NCBI GenBank assembly: GCA_022785155.1 | Contig: JALFRH010000212.1 | Location: 1-22,234, forward strand | DNA length: 22,234 bases | From: Spirochaetales bacterium | GTDB taxonomy: Bacteria > Spirochaetota > Spirochaetia > Sphaerochaetales > Sphaerochaetaceae | Direction: 5' to 3' | Shown here: positions 20,362-22,234 of the stretch, piece by piece | Layout: each line of letters opens with the position of its first letter | Position numbering within the stretch: the first letter of the stretch is position 1 | The notes under the pieces: generated by a model | What the model was told of the DNA's origin: nothing | The model's input: the letters and a program-made list of their open reading frames with translations, nothing else | Database searches by the model: none | Translations under genes and position numbers: made by a program

Positions 20362-21285
20362 ATGGCAAAGACAAAAAAACCTCGCCGGGTTGAAGGCGGT
20401 TTTAGTTCCAAGCTTATTAAGAAACCTATAAAGAGATGGTTTCCACTCTTCATGGGCCCAACCATCATTTGTTTTGCAATAGGCTTCGTTTGGCCCTTTA
20501 TCCAGGGCATCTACCTTTCATTCTGTAAATTCAGGGTCACGTCCAAAGTCGAATGGGTAGGCTTTGCAAACTACATCAGTGTATTCCAGGATCCATCTTT
20601 CTTCCATGCTTTCTGGTATACAGCCCTATACACAATTGTATCTGTAATACTCATCAACGTTCTGGCCTTTGCCATTGCGTATATCCTTACAAAAGGTATT
20701 AGAGGAAGTAATCTATTCAGGACAGTCTTCTTCATGCCTAACCTTATTGGTGGTATTGTCCTTGGACATATTTGGTCCATGATCTTCGATGGTATTCTAT
20801 CAAAGTTCAATACATCCATCCTTCTCGAAACCAAGTATGGTTTCTGGGGTTTGATTATCGTCATGTGCTGGCAGCAGATTGGTTACATGATGATTCTCTA
20901 TATTGCAGGCTTGCAGGCAATTCCTGAGGATATGCTGGAAGCAGCTGAAATCGATGGTGCTACAGGTATGCAGAAACTGTTTAAGGTTACAATCCCAAAC
21001 ATGATGAGCACCTTCACAATCTGTCTCTTCCTTTCACTTTCCAACGGCTTCAAGCTCTTCGACCAGAACGTCGCCCTTACAGCCGGTCAGCCATTTGTAT
21101 GGAAGGGAACCACACAGATCAAGACAACAGAAATGCTTGCTCTCAACATCTATACAGAATTCTACGGTTCAAATACTGCAGCCCGTGGTTTTGCACAGGC
21201 AAAGGCCGTGGTATTCTTTGTTTTCGTTGCAGCTCTTGGCTTGTTGCAGCTTAAGTTCACAAGAGAGAAGGAGGTACAGCAATAA
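20362..21285 (+). CDS. Sugar ABC transporter permease (MalF/UgpA type)
   Basis: The 307-residue protein has six predicted membrane segments, beginning WFPLFMGPTIICFAIGFVWP. The cytoplasmic EAA loop reads EAAEIDGATGMQKLFKVTIP, which docks the ATPase. It lies 95 bases after the binding protein behind a hairpin, with CGGAG 10 bases before ATG 20362. The stop TAA shares its last base with the ATG of the next permease. Confidence 0.9.
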   Translation: MAKTKKPRRVEGGFSSKLIKKPIKRWFPLFMGPTIICFAIGFVWPFIQGIYLSFCKFRVTSKVEWVGFANYISVFQDPSFFHAFWYTALYTIVSVILINVLAFAIAYILTKGIRGSNLFRTVFFMPNLIGGIVLGHIWSMIFDGILSKFNTSILLETKYGFWGLIIVMCWQQIGYMMILYIAGLQAIPEDMLEAAEIDGATGMQKLFKVTIPNMMSTFTICLFLSLSNGFKLFDQNVALTAGQPFVWKGTTQIKTTEMLALNIYTEFYGSNTAARGFAQAKAVVFFVFVAALGLLQLKFTREKEVQQ

Positions 21286-22136
21286 TGGCCGCTCTTAAAG
21301 GTGAAAAGAGGTTCAATACCTTCCTTACTGTTTTGTTTGCATTGATAAGTATTTTCTGGGTTATTCCTGTAATTGTCGTTATTTTCAACGCATTCAAGGT
21401 GAACTCCTATGTAAAGACAAGCACATTCTCCCTTCCTGTAGGTGAAATGTGGGCTGGGGTCAAGAACTTTGTAACAGGTATGACAATGGGTAACTACAAC
21501 TTCATGAAGAGTGTATTCTACTCATTCTATATTACAATCTTCTCTACAGCCCTTATTCTTCTCTGCACAAGTATGAGTGCTTGGTATGTTTCAAGAATAG
21601 ATTCCATAGTATCAAGGATAGTCTACTATCTTTGCGTATTCTCAATGGTAGTACCTTTCCAGATGGTTATGTTCACACTCTCCAGAACTGCAGACTCCTT
21701 GAAGCTTAATACTCCATACTCCATTCCTATCATTTATCTTGGTTTTGGAGCTGGTCTTGCCATCTTCACCTTCGCAGGTTTTGTAAAGAGTGTTCCACTT
21801 GGCATGGAGGAAGCGGCGGCAATCGATGGCTGTGGACCTGTAAGAACATATTTCCAGATTGTCCTTCCTGTCCTAAAGCCTACTCTGATTTCTGTCTCTA
21901 TTCTTGAAATCATGTGGGTATGGAACGACTATCTCCTGCCATACCTTGTTCTTGACAAGAACCTCTATAGAACAATACCTATCCAGGTCCAGTATCTGAA
22001 GGGAAGCTATGGTGCTGTAGAACTCGGAGCTACTATGGCAATTATCCTTATGGGTATCATCCCTGTAATCATCTTCTATCTATGCTGCCAGAAATACATC
22101 ATAAAGGGTGTTGCAGCTGGTGCTGTAAAAGGTTGA
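21285..22136 (+). CDS. Sugar ABC transporter permease (MalG/UgpE type)
   Basis: The 283-residue protein has six membrane segments and an EAA loop, EEAAAIDGCGPVRTYFQIVL. Its ATG overlaps the previous stop codon (TAATG), so it is translationally coupled. AGAAGGAGG at about 21266-21274 is the ribosome site. Together with the upstream gene it forms the heterodimeric membrane channel of a carbohydrate importer (CUT1 family). Confidence 0.9.
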   Translation: MAALKGEKRFNTFLTVLFALISIFWVIPVIVVIFNAFKVNSYVKTSTFSLPVGEMWAGVKNFVTGMTMGNYNFMKSVFYSFYITIFSTALILLCTSMSAWYVSRIDSIVSRIVYYLCVFSMVVPFQMVMFTLSRTADSLKLNTPYSIPIIYLGFGAGLAIFTFAGFVKSVPLGMEEAAAIDGCGPVRTYFQIVLPVLKPTLISVSILEIMWVWNDYLLPYLVLDKNLYRTIPIQVQYLKGSYGAVELGATMAIILMGIIPVIIFYLCCQKYIIKGVAAGAVKG

Positions 22137-22150
22137 TGATTCATTCTTTG

Positions 22151-22167
22151 CCGCCCTTTATGGGCGG
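22151..22167 (+). other. Hairpin after the second permease gene
   Basis: CCGCCC and GGGCGG form a 6-bp stem around TTTAT, between the permease and the next gene. No T run follows, so read-through into the next gene is likely. Confidence 0.45.
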
Positions 22168-22193
22168 TGATTTACCTCTTCTGGAATTGAAAA

Positions 22194-22234
22194 ATGAAAA
22201 AAAGAAGCTCAGGCATATTAATGCCAATCTCATC
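22194..22234 (+). CDS. malQ: Start of a likely 4-alpha-glucanotransferase (runs off the right edge)
   Basis: ATG 22194 opens a frame reading MKKRSSGILMPIS to the edge. The 'RSSGILMPISSLPS' opening is characteristic of bacterial MalQ, which disproportionates maltodextrins. CTGGAA lies about 8 bases upstream. Only 13 codons are visible, so the call rests on this motif and on the sugar importer in front. Confidence 0.55.
   Translation, partial: MKKRSSGILMPIS

Overview
The window looks like a chromosomal segment of a host-associated anaerobic spirochaete, probably near Sphaerochaetaceae or Treponema. This is inferred from the sugar-binding protein leader (Lys-rich start, hydrophobic core, then FAQGAAEG), the pectin and alpha-glucan genes, and the mix of clostridial-type accessory debris with an AcnX enzyme and a 2-enoate-reductase-type flavoprotein. 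No rRNA, tRNA or CRISPR array was found, so the taxonomic call is tentative.

Bases 1-8200 are a mosaic accessory region. In order they hold: a C-terminal gene fragment at the left edge; a GC-rich helix-turn-helix remnant; an MqsR-like toxin gene broken by two frame changes, followed by its intact MqsA/Panacea-type antitoxin; C-terminal remnants of an AlbA_2-type regulator and of a LysR regulator; an intact TetR regulator with an oleate hydratase gene (promoter and operator visible); a palindrome-dense block beside a decayed large serine recombinase; and an AAA ATPase of the DUF4143 type. About 600 bases of repeat-bearing intergenic DNA follow.

Bases 8200-16260 are denser. A short pectin unit on the minus strand has L-rhamnose mutarotase (frameshifted at a run of five C) and a cytoplasmic GH28 polygalacturonase-type enzyme. 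Then comes a minus-strand envelope-stress operon, pspA, a pspB-like gene and pspC, with overlapping reading frames. It is divergent from a membrane-anchored alpha/beta hydrolase. The intergenic region between them holds three copies of a 12-bp near-palindrome and a sigma-54-like -24/-12 element. A large iron-sulfur flavoenzyme of the 2-enoate reductase/BaiCD type is convergent with a two-subunit aconitase X, and one strong bidirectional terminator separates them.

Bases 16260-22234 hold a TetR regulator, ABC ATPase and ABC-2 permease operon (minus strand). Divergent from it is a sugar ABC importer operon: binding protein and two permeases, followed by the first codons of a likely 4-alpha-glucanotransferase (malQ). 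That last gene points to maltodextrin as the imported substrate. The divergent region carries a near-perfect 22-bp inverted repeat and a separate set of GTTTAGT half-sites over the importer promoter.

No convincing wholly new system was recognised. The best leads are the psp/hydrolase control region, the decayed toxin with retained fused antitoxin, the palindrome cluster at 5725-5913, and the frameshifted rhaM.
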